Assembly: GCA_020073605.1 (NCBI GenBank)
Contig: JAIQEW010000011.1
Location: forward strand, 186,001-250,000
From: Terriglobia bacterium
Lineage (GTDB): Bacteria; Acidobacteriota; Terriglobia; Acidiferrales; UBA7541
Direction: 5' to 3'
DNA: 64,000 nt
Position 1 is the first letter of the stretch. The number at the start of each line of letters is the position of its first letter. This document shows positions 8,527-16,069 of the stretch, piece after piece. Position numbers and translations under genes: made by a program. The notes under the pieces were generated by a model. That model saw only the letters and a program-made list of their open reading frames with translations. It was not told the DNA's origin and ran no database searches.

Positions 8527-10578
8527 TCAATTCCCATTCCCTCGCGCCGCGACCGGCTGCAACTCTCCCGGACGCCCAAACCGCACCGTCACGCGGCTGC
8601 CGCGCAGCACCTGCGCCCCGCCTTCGGGATACTGCTCCACTGCAACTCCGCTGCCGATCAGCAGCGGCGCAAGCCCCAGGCGCGAGCATTTTTCGGTCAC
8701 GCCGCGAACGGTCTGGCCCGTGAGGTCCGGCACGACAATCGCGCTCGGATCGCCGAACGCCACCGTCGGCGCCGCAGCAGCAGGCTGCTTCGTCTTCGCA
8801 ACAGCTGCCGCGAAACGCTCCTTCGTCAAATCCGGCGCGCCCGCAGATGCAGCGCCTGATGATGGCGCCACGCGCATATTCTTCGCCGTCTCCACGTCGG
8901 AAGGCGCGCGCATGTCGTGCGGCACGTGGAGATATGCCAGCACTTGCTCGGCGATGCGCTTGAACACGGGGCCGCCCACCTCTCCGCCGTGATGCGGCCC
9001 GACCGGCGAATCGAGAACCACGAGAATCGTCACTACCGGAGTGTTCACCGGCGCAAAACCGACAAACGATGCGTTGTATTGAGAAGTCGAGTAGCGGCCC
9101 GTCGCGGGATCAATCTTCTGCGCTGTGCCCGATTTTCCCGCGGCCGTATAGCCATCAAGCCGCGCGGGCGTGCCGGTTCCTTCGAAAACCACGCCCTCCA
9201 TCATCTGGCGGACGGTTGCCGCCGTCCTGCCATCCGTTGCCTGTTGCGCGGCGGGAACGGCTGGCAGAGGCGCGGACGTATTCCCGTCGATCTCGCGCAC
9301 GATGTGCGGCCGGTAGAGTGTTCCGCCGTTCGCGACAGCGGAGATCGCGGAAGTAATCTGAATGGGCGTCACGCTCACTTCCTGCCCTATGGCGAGCGAG
9401 CCGATCGAGCTCGCCGACCAATTCGCGGGTGGGCGCAGCAATCCGCGATTCTCGCCCGGCAGCTCGATTCCGGTCGGCTGGCCGATTCCGAAATCCCGGA
9501 TCGTGTCGTAAAACCTCGGCGCGCCGAGCCGCAGCGCGATCTTGATGGCGCCCACGTCGCTCGAATGCTCCAGCACTCCGCGGACGCTTAGCACCCCAAA
9601 TTTCTTCCAGTCGTGAATCAGCCGGCCCGCCACGAGAATCTGGCCCATCTGGCAGTCGATGAGCTGGTCGGGGTTTGCCACGCCGTGTTCGATTGCCCCC
9701 GTGAGCGTGATCACTTTGAACGTTGAGCCCGGCTCGTACGCGGAGGCGACAGCCCGGTCCGTTCGCGATTCGTCCGAATAGCTGCCCGCGTTGTTCGGAT
9801 CGAATACGGGCCAGTTGGCTACGGCGAGCAGTTCGCCCGAGTTGGGGTCCTGCACCACCACCGTGCCGGCCTTTGCATGCGTTTCCGAAATCGCGCGCCC
9901 GAGCTCTTTTTCCGCGATGTACTGGATCGTTTCGTCGATGGTGAGCGTCACACTCGCGCCCGGATCGGGAGCCGATTCGCTGCGGTCGTACTGGCGGCGG
10001 CGCCCGTCGGCCATCACCATCATTTTGCCGGGCCGCCCGCGGATCCGCTTGTCGAGCGAGTATTCGATTCCGCCGATGCCTTTTTCATCCACGTCCACGT
10101 AGCCGAGGACGGAAGCGGCCAGCTCCCGCTGCGGATAGACGCGGCGGTTCTCCTTCTGGAAGAACACGCCCTTCAGGTTCATGTCCGTGATCCGCTGGAC
10201 CGTTTCGGGCGAGAGCTTTCGCGCCAGGCGCACCGGCGTGCGCGCCTCCCGAATTTTCGTTTCGAGATCGTCGGCGGACACGTTCAGCACCCCTGAAAGC
10301 AGCCGCGCCACCATTTCGACATCGGTGATTTCGGCCGGATCGCCGAAGACGGAGTCCATCGGCAGGCTCACCGCCAGCTCGTGGCCTTTGCGGTCGTAGA
10401 TCGTGCCGCGCATCGGGCTGATTTCGAAAACGCGCTGTTGTTGACGCTGCGCTCGGGAGAAGTATTCGCTGTAGCAGAAGAGCTGAAGGTAACCGAGGCG
10501 GGCCACCACGAGCGCCATCCAAACCACCGCCAATGCCCAGACGACCAGCCAACGGAGACGCGGATTGCGCTGCTGCAT
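8527..10578 (-). CDS. ftsI: Septal class B penicillin-binding protein (FtsI/PBP3-like) with C-terminal PASTA domain
   Basis: Membrane-anchored D,D-transpeptidase that cross-links septal peptidoglycan with FtsW. Order in the 683 residues: a short cytoplasmic tail and one TM helix (about 10-31), the PBP dimerisation domain, then the transpeptidase domain with active-site STFK at 285-288, an SSD triad at 339-341 and AGKSGTAQK near 480. A single PASTA domain occupies roughly the last 65 residues (IVVPDLTGQTVRGV onward). The second motif reads SSD where SxN is usual. A stretch rich in Ala and Pro links the two domains. It lies between ftsL and murE. Confidence 0.95.
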   Translation of the reverse strand: MQQRNPRLRWLVVWALAVVWMALVVARLGYLQLFCYSEYFSRAQRQQQRVFEISPMRGTIYDRKGHELAVSLPMDSVFGDPAEITDVEMVARLLSGVLNVSADDLETKIREARTPVRLARKLSPETVQRITDMNLKGVFFQKENRRVYPQRELAASVLGYVDVDEKGIGGIEYSLDKRIRGRPGKMMVMADGRRRQYDRSESAPDPGASVTLTIDETIQYIAEKELGRAISETHAKAGTVVVQDPNSGELLAVANWPVFDPNNAGSYSDESRTDRAVASAYEPGSTFKVITLTGAIEHGVANPDQLIDCQMGQILVAGRLIHDWKKFGVLSVRGVLEHSSDVGAIKIALRLGAPRFYDTIRDFGIGQPTGIELPGENRGLLRPPANWSASSIGSLAIGQEVSVTPIQITSAISAVANGGTLYRPHIVREIDGNTSAPLPAVPAAQQATDGRTAATVRQMMEGVVFEGTGTPARLDGYTAAGKSGTAQKIDPATGRYSTSQYNASFVGFAPVNTPVVTILVVLDSPVGPHHGGEVGGPVFKRIAEQVLAYLHVPHDMRAPSDVETAKNMRVAPSSGAASAGAPDLTKERFAAAVAKTKQPAAAAPTVAFGDPSAIVVPDLTGQTVRGVTEKCSRLGLAPLLIGSGVAVEQYPEGGAQVLRGSRVTVRFGRPGELQPVAARGNGN

Positions 10579-10689
10579 GAACTCCGGCCTACCCTATCGG
10601 AAACGTGCTCCGGCCGCGATCTCGAACGCGCCGCCGGATGAGGCCTGCCGTAGGCCGTCCATTCATGCTGATTTCACAGCAGGCTGACT

Positions 10690-11079
10690 TCAGGGCCGAG
10701 CCGGCTGCGCCACGGGGCGCGCCTCGGCCACTACGCCGTCGCTCGAATCCTGGATCGGAGCCACCTGCCCGGGCACGGGAACCGTCAAGCCGAGCTGATT
10801 GCGCGCAATCGCATCGACCCGCATGGGCGAGCGCAGCGTCGCGACTTCCAGGTGCAGTTGCTGATTGAGCTGCGCGGATTTTGCGCGCTCGCTATCGAGC
10901 TGCTCGATCCGGTAGCGGACCTGTATGCACTCGAAGTGCTGCCAGGCGTAGAACAGCAGGCACGCCGCCATCGCCGATCCCGCGGCCACGCGCCTCCAGA
11001 AATCGTGCATCTGCGCCGTCGGCGCGGGACGCGTCAGCCTCGAATTATCAATGCGCTTTACCGTGTAGTATTCCGTCAT
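10690..11079 (-). CDS. ftsL: Cell division protein FtsL-like
   Basis: Small bitopic division protein, assigned mainly by position between rsmH and ftsI. The 129 residues have a cytoplasmic N-terminus, one TM helix at about 32-48 (AAGSAMAACLLFYAWQHF), a short coiled-coil/heptad region (IEQLDSERAKSAQLNQQLHLEVATL) and the RVDAIARNQLGL segment typical of FtsL/DivIC proteins. A Pro/Ala-rich tail follows. The start overlaps the rsmH stop by 4 nt. FtsL sequences are poorly conserved, so the name depends on topology and context. Confidence 0.85.
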   Translation of the reverse strand: MTEYYTVKRIDNSRLTRPAPTAQMHDFWRRVAAGSAMAACLLFYAWQHFECIQVRYRIEQLDSERAKSAQLNQQLHLEVATLRSPMRVDAIARNQLGLTVPVPGQVAPIQDSSDGVVAEARPVAQPARP

Positions 11080-11987
11080 TTCCAGCTCCCGGCCGGGCGG
11101 CTTTCCGCTGGCGCGATCTTTTCCAGAACGCGCATTTTTGCGCTCCGCGCGCGTGGATTGTTTCTGACTTCTTCTTCACCGGGCTGGATCACACGTTTGG
11201 TCAGCACGCGAAAACTTCCCTCTCGCGCCAGGCGCTGAAAGGCGTGCTTCACGGGACGATCTTCGAGCGAGTGGTAGCTGATCACCACCCATCGTCCTCC
11301 AATAGATAAAGTGGCAGGGGTCCGCGAAAGAAACTGCTCGAGTTCCTCCTCTTCTCGATTCACCGCTATCCGCAGCGCCAGAAACGTTTTTGTCGCGGGC
11401 TGCAGTTTCTGCCTTCCCCTTGCTTTTCGAACCCCTGCCACAACCGTTGCCAGGTGTTCGGTGTCGCGAATGGGCCGCGACCGAACAATCGCCCTGGCGA
11501 TTCTGCGTGAATCCCTCTCCTCCGCCTTCTGATAGAGGAGATCGGCCAGTTCCTTCTCCGACCAGTGATTCACAATCTCGTCCGCTGTCAGCGGCGTCTC
11601 GGGGCTCATCCTCATATCGAGCGGCGCCGCCCAGCGGAATGAAAATCCGCGCTCAGGGCTGTCCAGCTCGAGGCTTGAGATCCCCAGATCGGCGAGCACT
11701 CCGTCGAGCGGAGGCAGCTGCATGTTCTCCGCCACTTCGCCGATCTTCGAAAATTCCGCTTGCACCAGAACCACCTTCTCTTCGTACGGCTTCAATCTTT
11801 CCCGCGCGATTTCGAGCGCCTTCGGATCGCGATCGAGCGCCACGAGCCGCCCCGTCGTCAGCCGCCGGGCGATTTCAATCGAATGCCCGCCCGTGCCAGC
11901 CGTCGCGTCCAGGTACGTCCCTTCGGGCCGGATGCGAAGCCACTCCATCGCTTCCTCGGCCAGAACGGGCGTATGTAAAACGCTCAA
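11076..11987 (-). CDS. rsmH: 16S rRNA (cytosine1402-N4)-methyltransferase RsmH (MraW)
   Basis: SAM-dependent methyltransferase acting on C1402 in the decoding centre of 16S rRNA. The 303-residue product begins MSVLHTPVLAEEAMEWL, a typical RsmH N-terminus (HxPVL). The SAM-binding loop DATAGTGGHS, the VLADLGISSLELD motif and the late SYHSLEDRPVKHAF motif are all diagnostic. It follows mraZ by 3 nt in the usual mraZ-rsmH order. Confidence 0.97.
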   Translation of the reverse strand: MSVLHTPVLAEEAMEWLRIRPEGTYLDATAGTGGHSIEIARRLTTGRLVALDRDPKALEIARERLKPYEEKVVLVQAEFSKIGEVAENMQLPPLDGVLADLGISSLELDSPERGFSFRWAAPLDMRMSPETPLTADEIVNHWSEKELADLLYQKAEERDSRRIARAIVRSRPIRDTEHLATVVAGVRKARGRQKLQPATKTFLALRIAVNREEEELEQFLSRTPATLSIGGRWVVISYHSLEDRPVKHAFQRLAREGSFRVLTKRVIQPGEEEVRNNPRARSAKMRVLEKIAPAESRPAGSWK

Positions 11988-11990
11988 AAG

Positions 11991-12428
11991 CTAAATGCCC
12001 AGTTGCTCCAGCGCCTGCTCGTCTTCCGCCGTCATCGGGTTACGGTTCATGTTGTCGAGGAACCGGGTGTGATTCCAGACTTCCAGGTACGTCAGCTTCC
12101 CCTGAACGTCCACTTCACCCCTCATCTCCGCCGATTCCCTCAAAACAGGTGGAATCAAAACGCGCCCCTGCCCATCCACCTCGACCACTTGACCGTAATA
12201 GTTGGTGCGTGAAAGAAACTTTTGCTTGGCCCGGTTGTGTGAAGAGACCTTCGCGAGCTTCCGCTCTTTCTCTTCCCACACCTTCATGGGATAGATGTGC
12301 GCGCAATCGCCTTGCGTGCTGGTGACGTAGAACTTCGTTCCGCTCCGGCGCAGCTGGGCCAGAAAGTCGGCGGGGATTTTCACCCGTCCCTTCTCGTCCA
12401 CCGTCGCCAGATAGTTGCCCCGCAGCAT
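11991..12428 (-). CDS. mraZ: Transcriptional regulator MraZ
   Basis: AbrB-fold DNA-binding protein that regulates the dcw operon by binding repeated boxes in its own promoter. The 145-residue length is normal. Both SpoVT/AbrB-like repeats show: the N-terminal LATVDEKGRVKIPADF and the second VEVDGQGRVLIPPVLRE, each with the D-x-K/Q-GR-hydrophobic-IP signature. It is the first gene of the operon. A promoter and four in-phase GTGG boxes lie 63-146 nt upstream and fit autoregulation. Confidence 0.96.
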   Translation of the reverse strand: MLRGNYLATVDEKGRVKIPADFLAQLRRSGTKFYVTSTQGDCAHIYPMKVWEEKERKLAKVSSHNRAKQKFLSRTNYYGQVVEVDGQGRVLIPPVLRESAEMRGEVDVQGKLTYLEVWNHTRFLDNMNRNPMTAEDEQALEQLGI

Positions 12429-12490
12429 GTAAGCCCTTGAAAACGTCGCCCGGCGTGTTCGCGCTTGAAATCACTCGCTCGATCGCCTCG

Positions 12491-12535
12491 TCCACGGCTT
12501 GAATCTGTTTTCCACTACTCGCCACTTTCTCCCAC
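12491..12535 (-). promoter_or_regulatory. Probable MraZ operator (four GTGG boxes in 10-bp register)
   Basis: On the minus strand GTGGG (12535-12531), GTGGC (12525-12521) and GTGGA (12515-12511) recur at exactly 10-bp spacing. A fourth GTGGA (12495-12491) is two periods further. MraZ of other bacteria is known to bind tandem TGGG-type repeats with this one-helical-turn spacing just upstream of mraZ. The array sits immediately downstream of the predicted transcription start. Confidence 0.8.
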
Positions 12536-12546
12536 TTTGTGCCCCG

Positions 12547-12574
12547 ATTGTAGTGTCCTTCTTTTTCTTGTCAA
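12547..12574 (-). promoter_or_regulatory. Sigma70-type promoter of the dcw operon
   Basis: Reading on the minus strand, a perfect -35 TTGACA (12574-12569) is followed after 16 nt by TACAAT (12552-12547). Transcription would begin near 12540, giving a leader of about 110 nt that contains the MraZ boxes. Confidence 0.75.
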
Positions 12575-12811
12575 GCGGAATGTTCACAAATTGAGAAAAA
12601 TTCTTTGGATGGGCTCAATCAGCGCGCAATTCGAAATCGACCAGCCCAAAATGGGAGAAACCACAACCGCTAGGGGAGCCTCTGCGCGCGCATCGCGATA
12701 GCTAGCGGTCGAAACGCATCCACGGGCGGAATTGTTTTGTAAGAGTCAACAATCGGACGGCTGGATTCTTTGCGCCGGATGGCCCGGAGAGCGGCGGGAA
12801 GGTCGCGAAAG

Positions 12812-13444
12812 CTACTGCGCAGGCGGATTTCTCAGCGAATTCAGCTCGCGCAGCATGGATTGCTCGTCCGGGCTGAGCCCCTGCACGAATCGTGGGTCGT
12901 TCAGCGCCGCTTGCTGCTCGGCCGGCGTCATCGATTGCAATCGGGCCAAATGGCGCCGGATGGCCATCCGCCGTTCGATCGGCATCGATTGCCAGCGCGG
13001 CAGCAGCGTGTTGCGCACATATTGGCGCTGCTCGGACGTCATCTGTTCGAGCATCTGTTCGCGCGTTCGCGCCGCTTCCTGCTGCTCGGGCGTCAGGCTG
13101 TTCCATCTCTGCAGGTTCTGGCGGATCTGTTCCTGTCGCTGCGGGGGCAGGCTCTTGAACCGCTCGTTATTCTGCATGAAGCGCTCCTGATCCTCCGGCG
13201 GCATATCGCGCAGGTTTTCCACCCACTTCGGAGGCAAACCTTCCATGTTGCGGGCACCGTGCTGACCCGCGCCGCCGTTCGCATTCGGCCGCTCGCCGGC
13301 GCCATTCTCTCTTGCTTTCTGGGCCGCCTCCCGGCGCGTCTGTCTTTCCCGCCAGCGCTCACCCATCTGCGCGGAGGCAGGCTTCGCCCCAAGCCCCATC
13401 AGGAGCCCAAGAACGAGCGCCAGCGCTGGAACCCGATGCCTCAC
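12812..13444 (-). CDS. DUF3106-type periplasmic protein
   Basis: 210 residues with an N-terminal signal peptide (VPALALVLGLLMGLGAKPASAQ). The mature chain is highly charged and Gln/Arg-rich, built of repeated short helical units of the pattern (L/M)-(T/P)-PEQ-(Q/R) such as SLTPEQQEAA, QMTSEQRQYV and SMTPAEQQAAL. This pattern is that of DUF3106 and resembles Spy/CpxP-like periplasmic proteins. The gene is 12 nt after the anti-sigma gene, so it is probably cotranscribed with the ECF sigma pair and may be part of an envelope-stress response. That role is inference. Confidence 0.8.
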   Translation of the reverse strand: MRHRVPALALVLGLLMGLGAKPASAQMGERWRERQTRREAAQKARENGAGERPNANGGAGQHGARNMEGLPPKWVENLRDMPPEDQERFMQNNERFKSLPPQRQEQIRQNLQRWNSLTPEQQEAARTREQMLEQMTSEQRQYVRNTLLPRWQSMPIERRMAIRRHLARLQSMTPAEQQAALNDPRFVQGLSPDEQSMLRELNSLRNPPAQ

Positions 13445-13456
13445 TACTTTCCTCCG

Positions 13457-13963
13457 TCAGTCATTGGTAGTCGTATCGTTCGGCTGCGACTTGTCCGGCT
13501 GTTGCGCTCCGGCGGGAGCGAGATCGGAAAGCGCATCCATCTTCGTCACCACGTCGAAGTTCTCGAGCACGCCCAGGTTTTGGATGGCATTGAAATCCTG
13601 CTGCTGCGTTGCTGTCGTCGTGCCGGGCGTTCCCGGATTGCTCGGCGGCAACTTCGCGATCCATACCGTCAGGGCGACGAGCAGCGCTGCGGAAAATGCG
13701 AGCCGCGATTGCGGCACAAACCAGTCAAACCAGCCCCGCTGCGGCTCGGCGGCCACGCGCTGCCTCATGCGCGCGTCAAATCCGAACGAGGGCTCGACCG
13801 TGGGCATCTCCTCCAGCACGCTCCAGACTTTGCGAAACTCCTCGGCGCGCGTACGGCAAGCAGCGCAGCCTGCGAGATGCTCTTCCACGTCGCGCCGCTC
13901 GGCCGAGTTTGCGCGGCGGTCCAGATACGCGACCAGTCCCTTTTCCACTTCCTCGCACTTCAT
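13457..13963 (-). CDS. Anti-sigma factor with N-terminal zinc finger (zf-HC2) and one TM helix
   Basis: Membrane-bound anti-sigma factor predicted to sequester the sigma factor encoded just upstream. From the ATG at 13963 (168 residues) the ZAS/zf-HC2 motif HLAGCAACRTRAEEF (HxxxCxxC) lies at about residues 28-42, one TM helix (LAFSAALLVALTVWIAKL) near residue 95, and a Thr/Gln-rich periplasmic C-terminus follows. The start overlaps the sigma-factor stop as ATGA, indicating coupled translation. A longer upstream extension in frame lies within the sigma gene and was not used. Confidence 0.9.
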   Translation of the reverse strand: MKCEEVEKGLVAYLDRRANSAERRDVEEHLAGCAACRTRAEEFRKVWSVLEEMPTVEPSFGFDARMRQRVAAEPQRGWFDWFVPQSRLAFSAALLVALTVWIAKLPPSNPGTPGTTTATQQQDFNAIQNLGVLENFDVVTKMDALSDLAPAGAQQPDKSQPNDTTTND

Positions 13964-14571
13964 GATGGCCTTCCCTCCCCCGCGCGATGCGCCACTGGCT
14001 GGGCGACAAGCGGCGCCAGTTGCACCCGCAGGGTCTCGTAAGCGCGAAACAACAGCGACTTCAGCGCGCCTTCCGAGCAATCCAAAATCCCGGCGATTTC
14101 GCCATAGTCCATCTCTTCGTACTTATGCAGCAAGACGGCCGCGCGTTGCTTCTCCGGCAGCGACGCAATCGCCCGCCGTATGACTTCCGTCCGGTCGCGC
14201 TCGATCATGTGCTCGTCGATCCGCATTTCGCGCGCCGGGAGTTCCCTGGGCGCCGAATCTTCGCCGTCTGCAGGCGCGTCGAGCGAGATCCCCATCCTCT
14301 GGTAGCGGTTATCGCGGACCGAATTCAGCGCCAGATTCGTCGCGATGCGGAAGAGCCACGTGGTGAATTTCGCGCTCGGAGAGTATTGCTTCCGCGCTCG
14401 GTAGACCCGCAGAAATACCTCCTGCGCCAAGTCCTCCGCGGTGGCCGTGTCCCGCACCATGCGGTAGAGGAAATTCACCAGCGGCGAGCGATACTTCTGC
14501 AGCAGGAAGTCAAAGGACGCATCGTCCCCTGCCTTCACGTCCAGCATCAGTTGGACGTCGCTTCTGGCCAT
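13960..14571 (-). CDS. ECF RNA polymerase sigma factor (sigma70 family)
   Basis: Extracytoplasmic-function sigma factor of about 203 residues. Region 2 (FDFLLQKYRSPLVNFLYRM, TAEDLAQEVFLRVYRA, FTTWLFRIATNLALN) and region 4 (LPEKQRAAVLLHKYEEMDYGEIAGILDCSEGALKSLLFRAYETLR) are clear, with no regions 1 or 3. A GGAGG lies only 2 nt before the ATG at 14571, so a GTG at 14580 or an internal ATG at 14547 are alternatives. The gene heads a sigma, anti-sigma, DUF3106 operon. Confidence 0.92.
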   Translation of the reverse strand: MARSDVQLMLDVKAGDDASFDFLLQKYRSPLVNFLYRMVRDTATAEDLAQEVFLRVYRARKQYSPSAKFTTWLFRIATNLALNSVRDNRYQRMGISLDAPADGEDSAPRELPAREMRIDEHMIERDRTEVIRRAIASLPEKQRAAVLLHKYEEMDYGEIAGILDCSEGALKSLLFRAYETLRVQLAPLVAQPVAHRAGEGRPS

Positions 14572-14730
14572 GGCCTCCACAGTCTATCTAACACGCATGG
14601 CGCCATAAAGTTGCGGCGAGCCTTCATGCCCTGGCGTGTAATGCCCGATCCGCTACCGAGCAGTGGCCGTCGCGTCTATGCGGAAGCCGCAGCTCTCCTG
14701 TAAACAATTGAAGGGACAACGGATAGGTGG

Positions 14731-15186
14731 CTATCGGCCGAACTGCCGCAAGTGATGGTCGGCGTGGAGGTAGCCCCAGCGCAGCCATTCCTGTCGCGTC
14801 ATGTGGCCGAAAAACGGGTGTGCGATCGAAAGGCTAGCAGAGGCCTCGCAGAATCGCCGGACCAGCGCGAGCAACTCGGCGCGGTCCTGTTCAAACTCTA
14901 CGGGAGCCGTTCCGCCAACGCCCTGCTCCACTTCCGGGCGTGTCTTGACGCCCTTCGGCCACTTCATGGGCAATTGCAGAGCAATCCATTTCATCAATGT
15001 CCGCTGAAGAAGGCCGGTCGCGGGGCTCGCGGACTTCTCGCCCAGCGGCAATCGGTACGCATCGCTCAGATGGCACACCATCTGATGCACGGACATGCGC
15101 CCCCACAGCCTGCGATCGGAAGAGGTTAACGCCGAGATGCGCGCCGCGATCGATTCGCGGTCGGCTGCTGATTCAAGAGTGCGCAC
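14731..15186 (-). CDS. DUF1569 / DinB-like protein
   Basis: 151-residue cytoplasmic protein of the DinB-like four-helix fold. The N-terminal SVHQMVCHLSDAYR (conserved His) and the C-terminal HPFFGHMTRQEWLRWGYLHADHHLRQFG with several His residues match DUF1569 proteins, in which three His form a metal site. Members of the wider superfamily are thiol- or metal-dependent transferases, but no substrate can be read from this sequence. It follows the ZIP transporter gene by 11 nt and may be cotranscribed with it. Confidence 0.75.
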   Translation of the reverse strand: MRTLESAADRESIAARISALTSSDRRLWGRMSVHQMVCHLSDAYRLPLGEKSASPATGLLQRTLMKWIALQLPMKWPKGVKTRPEVEQGVGGTAPVEFEQDRAELLALVRRFCEASASLSIAHPFFGHMTRQEWLRWGYLHADHHLRQFGR

Positions 15187-15197
15187 ACGTCCTCCTT

Positions 15198-15974
15198 CTA
15201 TTGGACGCGGAAAGTCGCTTTCAGCGCCAGCAGGATCGCCACGCCCAAGAAGACGAGCACGGCCATTCCCGCCCCGGGCTCGCGATTCACTTCAGGAATC
15301 AGATCAGAAGCCGCTACATAGAGCGTGACGCCTGCGGAAAACGGCAGCGCGTCCGCCACGGTGCTCCGCAGCACGAACATCAGCGCCATGCCGCCCAGCG
15401 TCGCTGCTCCCAGAATTGCGGACGATGCAAACGCCGCCCGCCGGCTCTGCCCGCTCGCCAGCATGAGCGACGACACCGTGAACCCTTCCGGAATCTTGTG
15501 CAGGAAGACCGCGAGAAACACCACTCCGCCGAGCCAAGTGGACACGAGCAATCCTGCCGCAATCGCCACGCCGTCGAAAAATGTGTGGATCACGAGTCCC
15601 ATCAGCGCGGCGTAGCTCGCGTGCGCGCCGTGCACCTCTTCGTGGTGAGTCTCCTCGCCGAAATGAAAGTGCGGCGCGACGGTATGCTCGAAGAAGTGGA
15701 CCAGAAAATAGCCCGCCAGGACGTACACGAAAACGGCGTTCGTGCTGTTGAAGAAGATCGAAGCGTTGTCGCTGCGGAGCCTCAGCGACTCCGGGATCAT
15801 CTCGAGCGTCGCGGTCGCAAGCATGAATCCGGCGCCCAGCGCGATGAAATACTTCAGAAACTGCCGGGACCATTTGCGATGCGCGATCAGCGATCCCCCG
15901 AGCAGGTTCGCCGCCGCGGCCGTCAGCCCCAGCAGCGCTGCCAAAAGGATGCGGGTTGTCTCAGTGGAATTCAT
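15198..15974 (-). CDS. ZIP family metal transporter
   Basis: Inner-membrane divalent metal (Zn2+/Fe2+) permease of 258 residues with about eight TM helices. A His-rich cytoplasmic loop (HFFEHTVAPHFHFGEETHHEEVHGAH is the region at about 92-117) lies between TM3 and TM4. TM4 and TM5 carry the metal-coordinating HTFFDGVAIAAG and HKIPEG motifs that define ZIP proteins. It lies 11 nt upstream of the DUF1569 gene on the same strand. Confidence 0.9.
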   Translation of the reverse strand: MNSTETTRILLAALLGLTAAAANLLGGSLIAHRKWSRQFLKYFIALGAGFMLATATLEMIPESLRLRSDNASIFFNSTNAVFVYVLAGYFLVHFFEHTVAPHFHFGEETHHEEVHGAHASYAALMGLVIHTFFDGVAIAAGLLVSTWLGGVVFLAVFLHKIPEGFTVSSLMLASGQSRRAAFASSAILGAATLGGMALMFVLRSTVADALPFSAGVTLYVAASDLIPEVNREPGAGMAVLVFLGVAILLALKATFRVQ

Positions 15975-16069
15975 TCATGTAGCTCGCCCCGCCTTCACGC
16001 GGCGAGGCTCTTTCGTTCGTCAACAAACCCTCGGGTCTGACGACCCGAGCTACATGCGCGCGGCGGATG

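Larger units (their letters stand above)
12429..12811. other. Intergenic region between mraZ and the DUF3106 gene
   Basis: 383 nt that hold the dcw promoter and MraZ boxes in the half nearest mraZ. The rest (about 12575-12811) is relatively AT-rich and shows no gene that I can support. The transcript ending after the DUF3106 gene must terminate here, but I see no clear stem with a T-run. Confidence 0.5.

Noticed and set aside
12770-14041. Long plus-strand reading frame (423 codons) opposite the DUF3106 and anti-sigma genes
   Set aside because: It is antisense to two genes with clear family motifs, is very rich in Arg/His/Leu and has no recognisable domain. In GC-rich DNA such open antisense frames are common.
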